Part shown: piece by piece, positions 38,566 through 47,377 of the stretch | Layout of the letters: each line of letters starts with the position of its first letter | Position numbering within the stretch: position 1 is the first letter of the stretch | From: an uncultured Granulosicoccaceae bacterium | GTDB taxonomy: Bacteria; Pseudomonadota; Gammaproteobacteria; Granulosicoccales; Granulosicoccaceae | Direction of reading: 5' to 3' | Assembly: GCA_938035945.1 (NCBI GenBank) | Contig: CALHOU010000080.1 | Span: 1 to 50,192, forward strand | Length of the DNA stretch: 50,192 nt | Translations under genes and position numbers: made by a program | Notes under the pieces: generated by a model | What the model saw: the letters and a program-made list of their open reading frames with translations, nothing else | What the model was told of the DNA's origin: nothing | Databases searched by the model: none

Positions 38566-39759
38566 ATGACATCTGGCGTCTATCGTTGGATGCTCCTCGT
38601 AGTCTGTGCACTGGCCTTGCCGTCGGTTGCTTGGGCTGACTGGGGAGCGCTGAACATGCCCGTGGGTGTGACTGAAATCAGTGGCAAGGTCTACGAGCTG
38701 CATATGCGCATCTTTATTTGGTGCTGCGTTATTGGTGCCGCCGTTTTCGCTGTCATGTTTTATTCCATGTTCAAGCACCGAAAATCCAAAGGTGCTGTGG
38801 CCGCTGATTTCCACGAGAGCACAACGGTCGAAGTGTTGTGGACCATCGTGCCACTTGTCATTCTCATTGTTATGGCAATCCCGGCAGCCAAAGTGCTGAT
38901 CGAGATGGAAGATTTCAGCGATTCTGAAATGAGCATCAAGGTCACGGGTTATCAATGGCGCTGGCAGTATGAATACCTTGATCAGGACATCAGCTTTTTT
39001 AGCCAACTTGACTCGGCGTCCAACGTTGCACGTCAAGCAAACTCAACCGTCGACCCTGCAAGCATTGAGCACTATTTGAAAGACGTTGATAATGCTTTGG
39101 TTGTACCGGTAGGAAAGAAGATTCGTTTTCTACACACAGCAGCCGATGTTATTCACTCTTGGTGGGTGCCAGACTTGGCGGTTAAGAAAGATTCAATACC
39201 GGGTTTTATCAATGAGAATTGGGCGCTCATCGAAAAGCCGGGCGTGTACCGCGGCAAGTGTGCAGAACTGTGTGGCCGCGACCATGGCTTTATGCCGATT
39301 GTTGTAAAAGCGGTTTCGCAAGAAGATTTTGATACTTGGGTAGGCGAACAGAAAATGAAAACAGCGTCTGCTGACATGGACGCTATTCGTCAGTGGTCGC
39401 AAGCAGAATTAATGGCAACCGGTGAGCGCGTATACGCAGCTAACTGCATGAGTTGTCATCAGAAGGAAGGCCAAGGTATTCCGGGTATGTTCCCAGCCAT
39501 TGCCGGCAGCGACATCGTCAACGGTGATATGGATATGCATGTGCACACGGTTTTAAACGGGGTGCCTGATTCGCCAATGCAAGGCTTTGGCTCAAGCCTG
39601 AGTGATGTTGACTTAGCCGCGGTTATTACTTACCAGCGTAGTGCGTTTGGTAACCAAGCCGGTGACATACTGCAACCTTCTCACATGCGCTCGCTAAGAC
39701 AGGGCTTACGTCAAAGCGCGCTTGCAGTGCCACAGAACAATCTTAAGGGAGTTAACTGA
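38566..39759 (+). CDS. ctaC: Cytochrome c oxidase subunit II with fused cytochrome c (caa3-type)
   Basis: 397 residues. Signal peptide ending near SVAWA, a two-span hairpin (YELHMRIFIWCCVIGAAVFA and a second after TVEVLWTIVPL), and the CuA domain with ligands in DVIHSWWVP and CAELCGRDHGFM (C232, C236, H240, M243). A C-terminal class I cytochrome c follows with haem motif CMSCH (C294, C297, H298) and a probable Met ligand in DSPMQGFG. CuA passes electrons to haem a in subunit I. GGAG 8 bases before ATG 38566 fixes the start. It overlaps ctaD by one base. Confidence 0.96.
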   Translation: MTSGVYRWMLLVVCALALPSVAWADWGALNMPVGVTEISGKVYELHMRIFIWCCVIGAAVFAVMFYSMFKHRKSKGAVAADFHESTTVEVLWTIVPLVILIVMAIPAAKVLIEMEDFSDSEMSIKVTGYQWRWQYEYLDQDISFFSQLDSASNVARQANSTVDPASIEHYLKDVDNALVVPVGKKIRFLHTAADVIHSWWVPDLAVKKDSIPGFINENWALIEKPGVYRGKCAELCGRDHGFMPIVVKAVSQEDFDTWVGEQKMKTASADMDAIRQWSQAELMATGERVYAANCMSCHQKEGQGIPGMFPAIAGSDIVNGDMDMHVHTVLNGVPDSPMQGFGSSLSDVDLAAVITYQRSAFGNQAGDILQPSHMRSLRQGLRQSALAVPQNNLKGVN

Positions 39760-41378
39760 TGAGTTACTCAGACAAAGCTCACGATCATCCTGGGCATGAC
39801 GAGCACGACGACCATCACCATGGTCCTGCAAAAGGTCTTATGCGGTGGGTAAAAACCACCAATCATAAAGACATCGGAACTCTGTACTTGTGGTTCTCGC
39901 TAATTATGTTTTTTATTGGCGGCGGTATGGCGCTGATCATTCGAGCTGAACTGGGTTCGCCGGGTTTGCAGTTCGTTGACCCGATGTTCTTTAACGCTAT
40001 GACCACCATGCATGCAATTGTCATGATCTTTGGTGTGGTAATGCCTGCGTTTGTTGGCTTGGCTAACTGGATGATTCCGATGATGATCGGTGCGCCGGAT
40101 ATGGCTTTGCCACGTTTGAACAACTGGTCATTCTGGATTATGCCGTTTGCATTTACCATCATGCTATCTACCTTGTTCATGGACAGCGGTGGCCCGGCCG
40201 GTGGTTGGACGCTTTACCCACCGCTTGTGTTGCAAATGGGTGACAGCTTTGCATTCGTTATATTCGCGATTCACTTCATGGGTATTTCGTCAGTCATGGG
40301 TTCAATCAACATTGTGGCCACTATCTTCAACATGCGCCCACCTGGCATGACCATGATGAAGATGCCGATGTTCGTATGGACTTGGTTGATCACGGCGTAT
40401 TTATTGATTGCTACGATTCCTGTGTTTGCAGGTGCTGTAACCATGTTGCTAACCGACCGTTACTTTGGCACCAGCTTCTTTAGCGCTGCTGGTGGTGGTG
40501 ACCCGGTTATGTTCCAGCATATTTTCTGGTTCTTTGGTCACCCTGAAGTATACATTTTGATTTTGCCTGCTTTTGGTATTGTGTCTTCCATCATTCCAAC
40601 GTTTGCGCGCAAACCATTGTTTGGTTACGACTCAATGGTTTATGCAACCGCGTCTATCGCGTTCTTGTCGTTCATTGTTTGGGCGCACCACATGTTTACA
40701 ACCGGTATGCCTTTGGCTGGTGAACTGTTCTTCATGTTCTCGACCATGATGATCTCAGTGCCAACCGGTGTAAAAGTGTTTAACTGGGTAGCTACGATGT
40801 GGCGCGGCTCAATGACGTTTGAGACGCCAATGTTGTTCGCAGTCGGCTTTGTCATCATGTTCACCATCGGTGGTTTGTCGGGTCTAATGCTTGCGATTAC
40901 GCCTGCTGATATTCAGTATCACGACACCTACTTTGTAGTTGCTCACTTTCACTATGTATTGGTGCCGGGTGCCATCTATTCGCTTATGGCCGCCACCTAT
41001 TACTGGATTCCAAAATGGACCGGTAACATGTACGACGAAAAGCTGGGCAAATTGCACTTCTGGATTTCCACTATTTTCGTGAACGTGTTGTTCTTCCCAA
41101 TGCACTTTGTTGGTTTGGCCGGTATGCCGCGACGTATACCTGACTACAACAATATCTTTGCTGATTGGAACTTCATTGCAACGATTGGTGCATTTGGTTT
41201 TGGTTTCTCGCAGTTGTTGTTTGTCTATATCATTATCAAGTGTGTGAAAGGTGGTAAAGAGGCAACGACTGAAGTTTGGGAAGGTGCTCGTGGTCTTGAG
41301 TGGACGGTTCCATCTCCTGCGCCATACCACACGTTTGAAGTGGCACCTGAGATTAATTCAACCACTGTGACTCGTTAA
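39759..41378 (+). CDS. ctaD: Cytochrome c oxidase subunit I
   Basis: 539 residues, twelve membrane spans. Haem a and a3/CuB ligands are visible: HAIVMIFGVVMP, HPEVYILILPAFG with the conserved His-Tyr of the CuB site and the D-channel Glu, AHHMF, and HDTYFVVAHFHYV. The HPEVY glutamate suggests a type A1 haem-copper oxidase. The N-terminus is His-rich (HDHPGHDEHDDHHHG), which may bind metal or be disordered. GGGAG 7 bases before the ATG; TGATG overlap with ctaC. Confidence 0.98.
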   Translation: MSYSDKAHDHPGHDEHDDHHHGPAKGLMRWVKTTNHKDIGTLYLWFSLIMFFIGGGMALIIRAELGSPGLQFVDPMFFNAMTTMHAIVMIFGVVMPAFVGLANWMIPMMIGAPDMALPRLNNWSFWIMPFAFTIMLSTLFMDSGGPAGGWTLYPPLVLQMGDSFAFVIFAIHFMGISSVMGSINIVATIFNMRPPGMTMMKMPMFVWTWLITAYLLIATIPVFAGAVTMLLTDRYFGTSFFSAAGGGDPVMFQHIFWFFGHPEVYILILPAFGIVSSIIPTFARKPLFGYDSMVYATASIAFLSFIVWAHHMFTTGMPLAGELFFMFSTMMISVPTGVKVFNWVATMWRGSMTFETPMLFAVGFVIMFTIGGLSGLMLAITPADIQYHDTYFVVAHFHYVLVPGAIYSLMAATYYWIPKWTGNMYDEKLGKLHFWISTIFVNVLFFPMHFVGLAGMPRRIPDYNNIFADWNFIATIGAFGFGFSQLLFVYIIIKCVKGGKEATTEVWEGARGLEWTVPSPAPYHTFEVAPEINSTTVTR

Positions 41379-41397
41379 GGCTGTGTCTGAGCAAACA

Positions 41398-41517
41398 ATG
41401 ACAGAGAACAAAAAACCGTCTGTTTGGCAGCGCCATCGCATGCCAATCATTCTGGGTGTAATTGCGCTCTGTTTGTACTTAGGCAGCATTGCGTGGATGG
41501 TGACATCTCGTGGCTAA
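41398..41517 (+). CDS. 39-residue single-span protein between ctaD and ctaG
   Basis: A short frame, ATG 41398 to TAA 41517, with a hydrophilic basic head (TENKKPSVWQRHR), one membrane span (PIILGVIALCLYLGSIAWMV) and a TSRG tail. It fills the gap between ctaD and ctaG, starts 20 bases after ctaD and overlaps the ctaG start by 8 bases, so it should be translationally coupled. A small protein at this locus in other proteobacteria is annotated as a cytochrome oxidase small assembly protein or CoxF-like; I infer the same role here, probably copper or haem assembly, without proof. Confidence 0.75.
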   Translation: MTENKKPSVWQRHRMPIILGVIALCLYLGSIAWMVTSRG

Positions 41518-42034
41518 CCGGCATACTGTAGTAGCAGGCAAGAGCCTCTTGCTTGCTGTTGCCATGTTCGGTTTTGGCTATTTGATGGTGCCGATCTACG
41601 ACATCATTTGTGAAGTTACTGGTTTAAACGGTAAAACCGGTCGTGTCAGCATTGCCGAGGCGCAAGCCGAAGTGGCTACTGATCGGTTGGTGACGGTTGA
41701 GTTTGTGGCCAGCATAAACCAGGGTGGCTCGTGGATATTCAAGCCGCAGGTCCAGGAAATGCAAGTAAAGCCGGGCGAGCTTAATCATGCGGCCTACTAC
41801 GCCGAAAACCTGTCGAATATGCCGGTGGTGGCTCAAGCTACACCGAGTGTTTCGCCACAGGCTGCCGCTAAATATTTTAATAAAACAGAATGTTTCTGTT
41901 TTACGCGACAAGCATTTGAACCCAAGGGTTCGAAAGAGATGCCGCTAACTTTTATTATCGACCCAGATCTACCGATCAATGTCGATCGCGTGACGTTGTC
42001 TTATACGTTTTTCAGATCGCCCGATCAAAGCTGA
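41510..42034 (+). CDS. ctaG: Cytochrome c oxidase copper chaperone CtaG/Cox11
   Basis: 174 residues. One N-terminal anchor (SLLLAVAMFGFGYLMVPIYD) and a periplasmic immunoglobulin-like domain with the copper-binding CFCF (KTECFCFTRQ) and VTLSYTFFRS at the end. It delivers copper to CuB in subunit I. The start is a GTG at 41510, overlapping the preceding small gene by 8 bases. Confidence 0.96.
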   Translation: MANRHTVVAGKSLLLAVAMFGFGYLMVPIYDIICEVTGLNGKTGRVSIAEAQAEVATDRLVTVEFVASINQGGSWIFKPQVQEMQVKPGELNHAAYYAENLSNMPVVAQATPSVSPQAAAKYFNKTECFCFTRQAFEPKGSKEMPLTFIIDPDLPINVDRVTLSYTFFRSPDQS

Positions 42035-42078
42035 TCGGGCGTTCTACTTAATTTTAATTTAGCTTACAGGACTACCCA

Positions 42079-42948
42079 ATGAGTGGTGCTACTGACTACT
42101 ACGTTCCGCACGAGGCCAAATGGCCTATCGTCGGGTCGATCGGTTTATTTGTTTTCTTCATGGGCTTTGGTAACTGGTTGAATGGCCGGGCCTTGGGCAA
42201 GGAATTGTTTATCGTCGGTACGGTCATTTTGATCGTGATGATGTTCGGTTGGTTCGGAACCGTTATCAAAGAGAGTGAAGCAGGCACCTATAACTCGCAA
42301 GTCGATACTTCGTTCCGCATGTGCATGATGTGGTTCATCTTCTCAGAAGTGATGTTCTTCGCTGCCTTCTTTGGCGCACTGTTTTACGCTCGCTCATTTT
42401 CTGGCCCCTGGCTAGGTGGTGAAGGTGGTGGCGGTGCCGATGTAACCAACGCGGTCCTTTGGGCAGGGCACGACTATGTTTGGCCCAGTGATGGTCCAGG
42501 CAAAATTGCTGGTGACTACCGTCCAATGCCTTGGTTCGGACTGCCATTAATCAACACCTTGCTACTATTAACCAGTGGCGTCACGTGCACCATTGCCCAC
42601 CATGCCATTAAAGAAGGCAAGCGCCAGAAGATGGTAATTTGGTTAGCGGCGACAGTTACTTTGGGTTTCATCTTCGTTGCTTGCCAAGCCTACGAATACT
42701 ACGAAGCCTACGCACACTTGAACTTGAAAATGAGCAGTGGTATTTACGGTTCAACGTTCTTTATGCTCACAGGCTTCCACGGCTTTCATGTGACCATGGG
42801 TGCGATCATGTTGCTGGTGGTGATGCTGCGTGGGATGAAGGGCCACTTTACGGCCGATAATCACTTCGCTTTTGAAGCGGCCGCATGGTACTGGCACTTT
42901 GTTGATGTGGTTTGGTTGGGACTGTTCATATTTGTATACCTGATTTAA
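42079..42948 (+). CDS. ctaE: Cytochrome c oxidase subunit III
   Basis: 289 residues, seven spans. Family landmarks are FSEVMFFAAFFGALFYAR, WFGLPLINTLLLLTSGVT, FMLTGFHGFHVTMGA and AAAWYWHFVDVVWLGLFIFVYLI. It binds phospholipid and steadies subunit I, with no redox centre. AGGA 8 bases before ATG. It is followed by a strong terminator, so ctaC-ctaD-small protein-ctaG-ctaE form one transcript. Confidence 0.97.
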   Translation: MSGATDYYVPHEAKWPIVGSIGLFVFFMGFGNWLNGRALGKELFIVGTVILIVMMFGWFGTVIKESEAGTYNSQVDTSFRMCMMWFIFSEVMFFAAFFGALFYARSFSGPWLGGEGGGGADVTNAVLWAGHDYVWPSDGPGKIAGDYRPMPWFGLPLINTLLLLTSGVTCTIAHHAIKEGKRQKMVIWLAATVTLGFIFVACQAYEYYEAYAHLNLKMSSGIYGSTFFMLTGFHGFHVTMGAIMLLVVMLRGMKGHFTADNHFAFEAAAWYWHFVDVVWLGLFIFVYLI

Positions 42949-42976
42949 CGCGTAAAGTTACTCAGGGACACACAAT

Positions 42977-43001
42977 AAGGCCGGGATAACCGGCCTTTTT
43001 T
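42977..43001 (+). terminator. Rho-independent terminator after ctaE
   Basis: AAGGCCGG-GATAA-CCGGCCTT, a perfect 8-base stem with a 5-base loop, running into a T-tract; 28 bases past the ctaE stop. It closes the first cox transcription unit. Confidence 0.93.
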
Positions 43002-43052
43002 GTGCCTGCGTTGTACACTCAACGGGGCAATTAACTATGAGACGAACCGTTT

Positions 43053-43643
43053 GTGAGTGAGTTGAAATCCGTTTGTGTGTACTGTGGTTCCAGTCCTGGT
43101 GCAAAACCTGATTACGTTGCAAGCAGTGAGCGTTTGGCCGAATCCTTCGCCAAGCAAGATATCACCTTGGTTTACGGCGGCGCGCACGTCGGCATTATGG
43201 GGGCGGTAGCCGATCGGCTTATGGCGCTGGGTGGCAAGGTAATTGGCGTTATACCGGAAGCCCTGGTCGAGATGGAAGTGGCGCATCAAGGCCTCACAGA
43301 GCTTCACGTGGTTGCTGATATGCACGAACGTAAATCCAAGATGGCTGAGCTTTCAGATGGTTTTGTGTCCCTACCGGGGGGGCTTGGCACCTTGGAAGAG
43401 ATGTTTGAAACCTTAACGTGGGCGCAATTGGGCATGCACAACAAGCCGTGCGGCATTTTAAATGTGGCCGGTTTTTATGATGGTTTGCTGAGTTTTCTTG
43501 ACAACGCATGTAATGAGGCGTTTATGCTGAGCGCACATCGTGCTTTGTTGATCGCTGCAACTGAACCCGAAGAGTTGCTCGCTCGTATGAAGGCATATGA
43601 GGCGCAGGCTGTGTCGAAGCTGGATTGGCGTAAGTTGCAATAA
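43053..43643 (+). CDS. LOG-family phosphoribohydrolase (TIGR00730)
   Basis: 196 residues with the family motifs GGAHVGIMGAVADR and LPGGLGTLEEMFETLTWAQLG (PGGxGTxxE). Such proteins cleave nucleoside 5'-monophosphates, including cytokinin ribotides, and are often called lysine decarboxylase-like by error. GTG start at 43053. It sits between the ctaE terminator and the DUF2909 gene and has no obvious link to respiration. Confidence 0.93.
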   Translation: MSELKSVCVYCGSSPGAKPDYVASSERLAESFAKQDITLVYGGAHVGIMGAVADRLMALGGKVIGVIPEALVEMEVAHQGLTELHVVADMHERKSKMAELSDGFVSLPGGLGTLEEMFETLTWAQLGMHNKPCGILNVAGFYDGLLSFLDNACNEAFMLSAHRALLIAATEPEELLARMKAYEAQAVSKLDWRKLQ

Positions 43644-43647
43644 GCGT

Positions 43648-43902
43648 TTATTTTGTTGGTGAGGTGACGTTTCCGGATGATGTGTCGCCCCTAAGCGGGT
43701 TGCTATTAAATTCGATAACACCTGTCGCAGCGGCGATAAGTATGACGACAATTGCTACTATGGATAAGCCAATCCGAAACGTTAGTGCGTTTACCGTGCG
43801 TTTGGTTTGACCTTTGTCTTTAACCAAGAAGAATAAGCCTGCAAACAGGCTGATCATGATGGCGCCGAGAAGCAGCAGTACAATGAATTTAACGAATATC
43901 AT
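43648..43902 (-). CDS. DUF2909-family twin-transmembrane protein
   Basis: 84 residues from ATG 43902 (the frame is open for six more codons). Two membrane spans (IVLLLLGAIMISLFAGLFFL and IGLSIVAIVVILIAAATGVI) joined by a polar loop KDKGQTKRTVN with TFRIG. Members of this family sit beside SURF1 on the opposite strand in Pseudomonas (PA0109 region). Function unknown; a link with oxidase biogenesis is inferred from context. Confidence 0.82.
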   Translation of the reverse strand: MIFVKFIVLLLLGAIMISLFAGLFFLVKDKGQTKRTVNALTFRIGLSIVAIVVILIAAATGVIEFNSNPLRGDTSSGNVTSPTK

Positions 43903-43979
43903 AGTGCTATAGAGTAACACTGCCGCTTGATTGTGGAGCGCTAAAGCGAAAAATTAAACTTAGGAAAATACATCACGCT

Positions 43980-44720
43980 GTGCGTATTGGGCAATTCGAA
44001 TTTAAGCCAAGCCTGACCATAAGCCTACTGTTTGTGTTGTTCGCTGCGGCCTTGATTGCATTGGGTACTTGGCAGATGCGTCGTGCAGCGCAGAAGATCA
44101 CGATTCTGGCTGCCGCTGAAAACGCGCGTGAATCGCAAGCCGTGCCAGTGGCTGAGTTAACTGATTTAACGGTTGCAGCATCGAAGCACACTAAAGTTAA
44201 AATCTCTGGTGCTTACGATGGTGGACGTCAATTCCTGTGGGATAATCGTGTATATAGAAGTCAGGCTGGGTTTGAGGTTATTACGCCGGTACGCACAGCA
44301 AATGGCTTGGTGTTGGTTAATCGAGGTTGGGTCGCACCAGGTGCTACGCGGGCCGAATTGCCCGATGTTAGTATCGATGCAACGATAGCTGCGCGGCCCG
44401 TAACAGTCACTGGATTGTTCTCCAGGCCATCTAAGGGGCTGGTTAAAGGCGAGCCGCTTAGTCGGGATGAGCCATGGCCAAAGGTGCTGCAGTTTTTTGA
44501 CTATGCGGCAATCGAACAAGCGCTTGGTGAAACGGTGCTTGCAGGTGTTGTTCAACCGCAACAACGCCAAGCGGAGTTTTACATTGCTAATTGGGAACCA
44601 ACCGCAGCAATAGGGCCAACCAGACACTATGGCTATGCGTTTCAGTGGTACGCCATGGCCGCGGCTTTATGTATTTTGTTTATTGTGTACAACACCAAAC
44701 GGATAAAACCTGTTCAATGA
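43980..44720 (+). CDS. SURF1-family cytochrome oxidase biogenesis protein
   Basis: 246 residues. A membrane span at each end (SLLFVLFAAALIALGTWQMR and the C-terminal AMAAALCILFIVYN) with a periplasmic domain between. The conserved GTWQMRRAAQK, GFEVITPVRTANGLVLVNRGWV and WEPTAAIGPTRHYGYAFQW are all present. SURF1 proteins bind haem a and help insert it into subunit I. GTG start at 43980. It overlaps the next gene by 4 bases. Confidence 0.95.
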   Translation: MRIGQFEFKPSLTISLLFVLFAAALIALGTWQMRRAAQKITILAAAENARESQAVPVAELTDLTVAASKHTKVKISGAYDGGRQFLWDNRVYRSQAGFEVITPVRTANGLVLVNRGWVAPGATRAELPDVSIDATIAARPVTVTGLFSRPSKGLVKGEPLSRDEPWPKVLQFFDYAAIEQALGETVLAGVVQPQQRQAEFYIANWEPTAAIGPTRHYGYAFQWYAMAAALCILFIVYNTKRIKPVQ

Positions 44721-45388
44721 GTTCAACCGAGCAACCGAATAAGCCATTACGCGATGAAAATGGCGAGATCATAATTGATGAGGCAGCGCGCGCGGCATCG
44801 CGTAAAAAATTGGTGTGGATATTTGCGCTGTTTTTCTTGCCGTTGTTGTTGGCTACTATCTGGTTTCAGATTGTGCAAACCGGTGCTATCAGTTGGGGCA
44901 GTACGTCGCGCGGTGAACTTATTTCTCCAGCTGTGCCGTTTACCGAGTTTGCGTTGAGCGAAGAGGGTAGTGATGAAGCGTTTGATCTGGACGAGGTGCG
45001 CGGTAAGTGGACCATTTTATATGTGCCAGGCGCAAGCTGCGATACAAGCTGCGAAGAAACGCTGTACAACATCCGACAAGCACGCTTGGCATTAAACCAC
45101 CGCATGGAGCGCGTGCAACGTGTATTGTTGATTGATCAAGCCAGCAACTTTAGTGACGAAATTAAAGAGTCTCAAATTGGTTTGCGCATAGTCCGCGGTG
45201 AAGATGATGCAAAAAACGTTTTTCTCGATCAAATTAGTGCGGCGCAAAGCGCGATGGAATCCAAATCAAATTTGATCTATTTAATCGACCCTTTTGGTAA
45301 TTTGATGATGCGTTATACGCCAGATCAGCTTCCCAAGCCCTTATTTAAGGATTTAAAGCACTTGCTTAAAGCATCGCGTATTGGCTAA
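44717..45388 (+). CDS. SCO-like thioredoxin-fold protein of the cox cluster
   Basis: 223 residues from ATG 44717, overlapping the SURF1 stop. Cytoplasmic N-terminus, one span (LVWIFALFFLPLLLATIWF) and a periplasmic thioredoxin-like domain with CDTSCEETLYNIRQ (a CxxxC as in SCO1/SenC). The copper-ligand His of SCO proteins (DHS before the YLxDPxG segment) is missing: the equivalent is SNLIYLIDPFGNLM. It therefore matches the PA0111-type proteins found in this position in Pseudomonas, not a canonical SCO; a thiol-redox or scaffold role is inferred. Confidence 0.85.
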   Translation: MSSTEQPNKPLRDENGEIIIDEAARAASRKKLVWIFALFFLPLLLATIWFQIVQTGAISWGSTSRGELISPAVPFTEFALSEEGSDEAFDLDEVRGKWTILYVPGASCDTSCEETLYNIRQARLALNHRMERVQRVLLIDQASNFSDEIKESQIGLRIVRGEDDAKNVFLDQISAAQSAMESKSNLIYLIDPFGNLMMRYTPDQLPKPLFKDLKHLLKASRIG

Positions 45389-45426
45389 GTCATAGCGCAT
45401 TGGTTTATCGAAAAAGAAATATCACT

Positions 45427-46143
45427 ATGCAAATTAACAAGCACGACCTAGGCGTTAGTTCTGATCTGGATGTTATCGATCAGTTTCTACAACCAAATGA
45501 TCAATTTTTAATTGATGCCGGTTGCGGGAATATGCATTTGTCTAAAGCCTTAGCCAACCGTGGCGCGCATGTGTTAGCGATTGACCCGGATCCGATTCAA
45601 GCCGCTAAAAACAATGCCGCAGAAATAACCCCCAATGTTGGCTTTGCAGAAACCGGTGCCGATCAAATTCCAGTCGAGAGCCAGTCGGTAGATGGCGTTT
45701 TGTTTCCGTATTCATTACACCATGTGCCGCAAGAGTTACACGAAGCGGTGTTTGCAGAATGTTTGCGCATACTAAGGCCGGATGGCTTTGTTTATATTAT
45801 GGAGCCAGTGGCCAGTGGTGAATTGAATGAGGTTATGCAATTGTTCCATGATGAGCGCCAAGTGCGCGATGCTGCGCAACGAGCGATAGATGCGTTTGGT
45901 GTTCCGAATTTTTCACAAGCCGATGTCATCGAATACAGCAACAAGGTCAGCTATGATTCTTGGGACAGTTTTGCCGCTCGCTACGCCGGTAAGTCGTTCA
46001 ACACCCATTACACAGAAGAGCAGGTGCGGGCTGAGCCTGTACGCGAGAAGTTTATCGAGGTGGGGGAGCACCGAGATTTTCAATTTGAATCCCCCATGCG
46101 CGTAACCTGGCTGCGATCACCCGTCAGAACACGGCTAAGCTGA
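45427..46143 (+). CDS. Class I SAM-dependent methyltransferase in the cox cluster
   Basis: 238 residues from ATG 45427. Motif I is LIDAGCGNMHLSKALA, with the acidic motif II in LAIDPDPIQAAKNN, DGVLFPYSLHHVP for motif IV and LRILRPDGFVYIMEP for motif VI, all of Methyltransf_11 type. The substrate is unknown. It sits 38 bases after the SCO-like gene and 78 before ctaB, where haem A synthase ctaA stands in Pseudomonas-type clusters. No second SAM domain or membrane span is seen. It may be unrelated to respiration. Confidence 0.85.
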   Translation: MQINKHDLGVSSDLDVIDQFLQPNDQFLIDAGCGNMHLSKALANRGAHVLAIDPDPIQAAKNNAAEITPNVGFAETGADQIPVESQSVDGVLFPYSLHHVPQELHEAVFAECLRILRPDGFVYIMEPVASGELNEVMQLFHDERQVRDAAQRAIDAFGVPNFSQADVIEYSNKVSYDSWDSFAARYAGKSFNTHYTEEQVRAEPVREKFIEVGEHRDFQFESPMRVTWLRSPVRTRLS

Positions 46144-46221
46144 TTGGGTGGGACTATCAAAAAACGCCCATTTCGGGTAGGCTATTGCAGCGTTTGACAC
46201 ACGGGCTCTCGCCCAATAAAC

Positions 46222-47142
46222 ATGAAATCCCTAAGCCTTAGTAACCCTATTACCGCATTTGCAGCACATTGGCGTGATTACCTGGAAATCACCAAGCCAA
46301 AGGTTGTGCTGTTGTTGGTATTTACGGCCATGGTGGGTATGGCCCTGGCGGTTCCGGCCTGGCCCCCGTTGCAGGAAGCTTTTTTTGGTTTATTGGGTAT
46401 CGGTTTAGCCTCAGCTTCAGCTGCTGCTATAAACCACGTGATCGACCAGCGCAGTGACGCGCAAATGGGCCGTACAAAAAACCGCCCCATTCCTCAGGGC
46501 AGCTTGAATACAGCCCAGTGCCTGATGTTTGCCTTTGCACTTGGCGCGATTGCCATGGTGATGCTGGTGTTGTTGGTGAACCCACTAACGGCATTGCTTA
46601 CCTTTTTATCATTGATTGGTTATGCCGTTGTCTATACCGTTTATTTAAAACGAGCGACCCCGCAAAATATTGTGATCGGTGGGGCGGCGGGTGCTATGCC
46701 TCCGGTGTTGGGCTGGGCGGCTGTTACTGGTGAAGTTCCTGCTGGCGCCTTGTTGCTATTCTTAATCGTATTTATTTGGACGCCACCGCATTTTTGGGCG
46801 TTGGCTATTCATCGGCGCGATGACTACGCGAAAGTAGATATACCCATGCTGCCTGTAACGCACGGTGTTGCGTTTACGCGTGTGCAAATATTGCTCTACA
46901 CCATTCTTCTTATTATTGTCAGCATTTTTCCATACCTGATTCAAATGAGTGGCCTGTTGTATTTAGTTGCAGCACTGGTGCTTGGATTTATGTTTTTGTA
47001 TCACGTGTTGAAAATGTTTAACGAGAAAAATGAAAAACAACCGATCAAGACGTTTGTATTTTCTATTAATTATCTAATGTGGTTGTTTGGCATCATGTTG
47101 ATTGACCACTACGTTCCTTTGATCAGCAGGCTTTTTAGTTAA
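46222..47142 (+). CDS. ctaB: Protohaem IX farnesyltransferase (haem O synthase)
   Basis: 306 residues, about nine spans, UbiA superfamily. The first Asp-rich region is NHVIDQRSDAQMGRTKNRP, the second is YAKVDIPMLPVTHG preceded by WTPPHFWALAIHRRDD. ITKPKVVLLLVFTAMVG at the N-terminus is typical of CtaB/CyoE. It farnesylates haem b to haem O, precursor of haem A for the oxidase encoded upstream. A tiny GGGC-TCTC-GCCC repeat lies just before the start. Confidence 0.97.
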   Translation: MKSLSLSNPITAFAAHWRDYLEITKPKVVLLLVFTAMVGMALAVPAWPPLQEAFFGLLGIGLASASAAAINHVIDQRSDAQMGRTKNRPIPQGSLNTAQCLMFAFALGAIAMVMLVLLVNPLTALLTFLSLIGYAVVYTVYLKRATPQNIVIGGAAGAMPPVLGWAAVTGEVPAGALLLFLIVFIWTPPHFWALAIHRRDDYAKVDIPMLPVTHGVAFTRVQILLYTILLIIVSIFPYLIQMSGLLYLVAALVLGFMFLYHVLKMFNEKNEKQPIKTFVFSINYLMWLFGIMLIDHYVPLISRLFS

Positions 47143-47168
47143 AGTCGTCGGTTGATATTAGTTGTCAC

Positions 47169-47194
47169 ACCTGCGCGCTTAGGTTTTATTTTTT
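47169..47194 (+). terminator. Weak terminator after ctaB
   Basis: ACCT and AGGT close an 8-base loop, followed by TTTATTTTTT. The T-tract is good, the stem only 4-5 bases. It is 27 bases after the ctaB stop. Confidence 0.35.
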
Positions 47195-47364
47195 AATTAA
47201 CACCGTTCGACTCGCGTCTCTTTTCTTATTCGCTTAGCCAGCAAGCATTCGTCTTTCACACTCTCAATGGCTTGGTGCACCCGTTTATCGCGCCGAAGCG
47301 TTGGTTCGGTTTTATCGGTGGGGTCGCTAAGGCTGGTAGAGATAAGCTAAGCATATGCTGGCGA

Positions 47365-47377
47365 CAATCAATGATTG
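47365..47377. repeat. Palindrome upstream of the two-component operon
   Basis: CAATCA-A-TGATTG, a perfect 6-base inverted repeat about one centre base, 288 bases before the response regulator start. Possible operator; distance is large. Confidence 0.25.
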
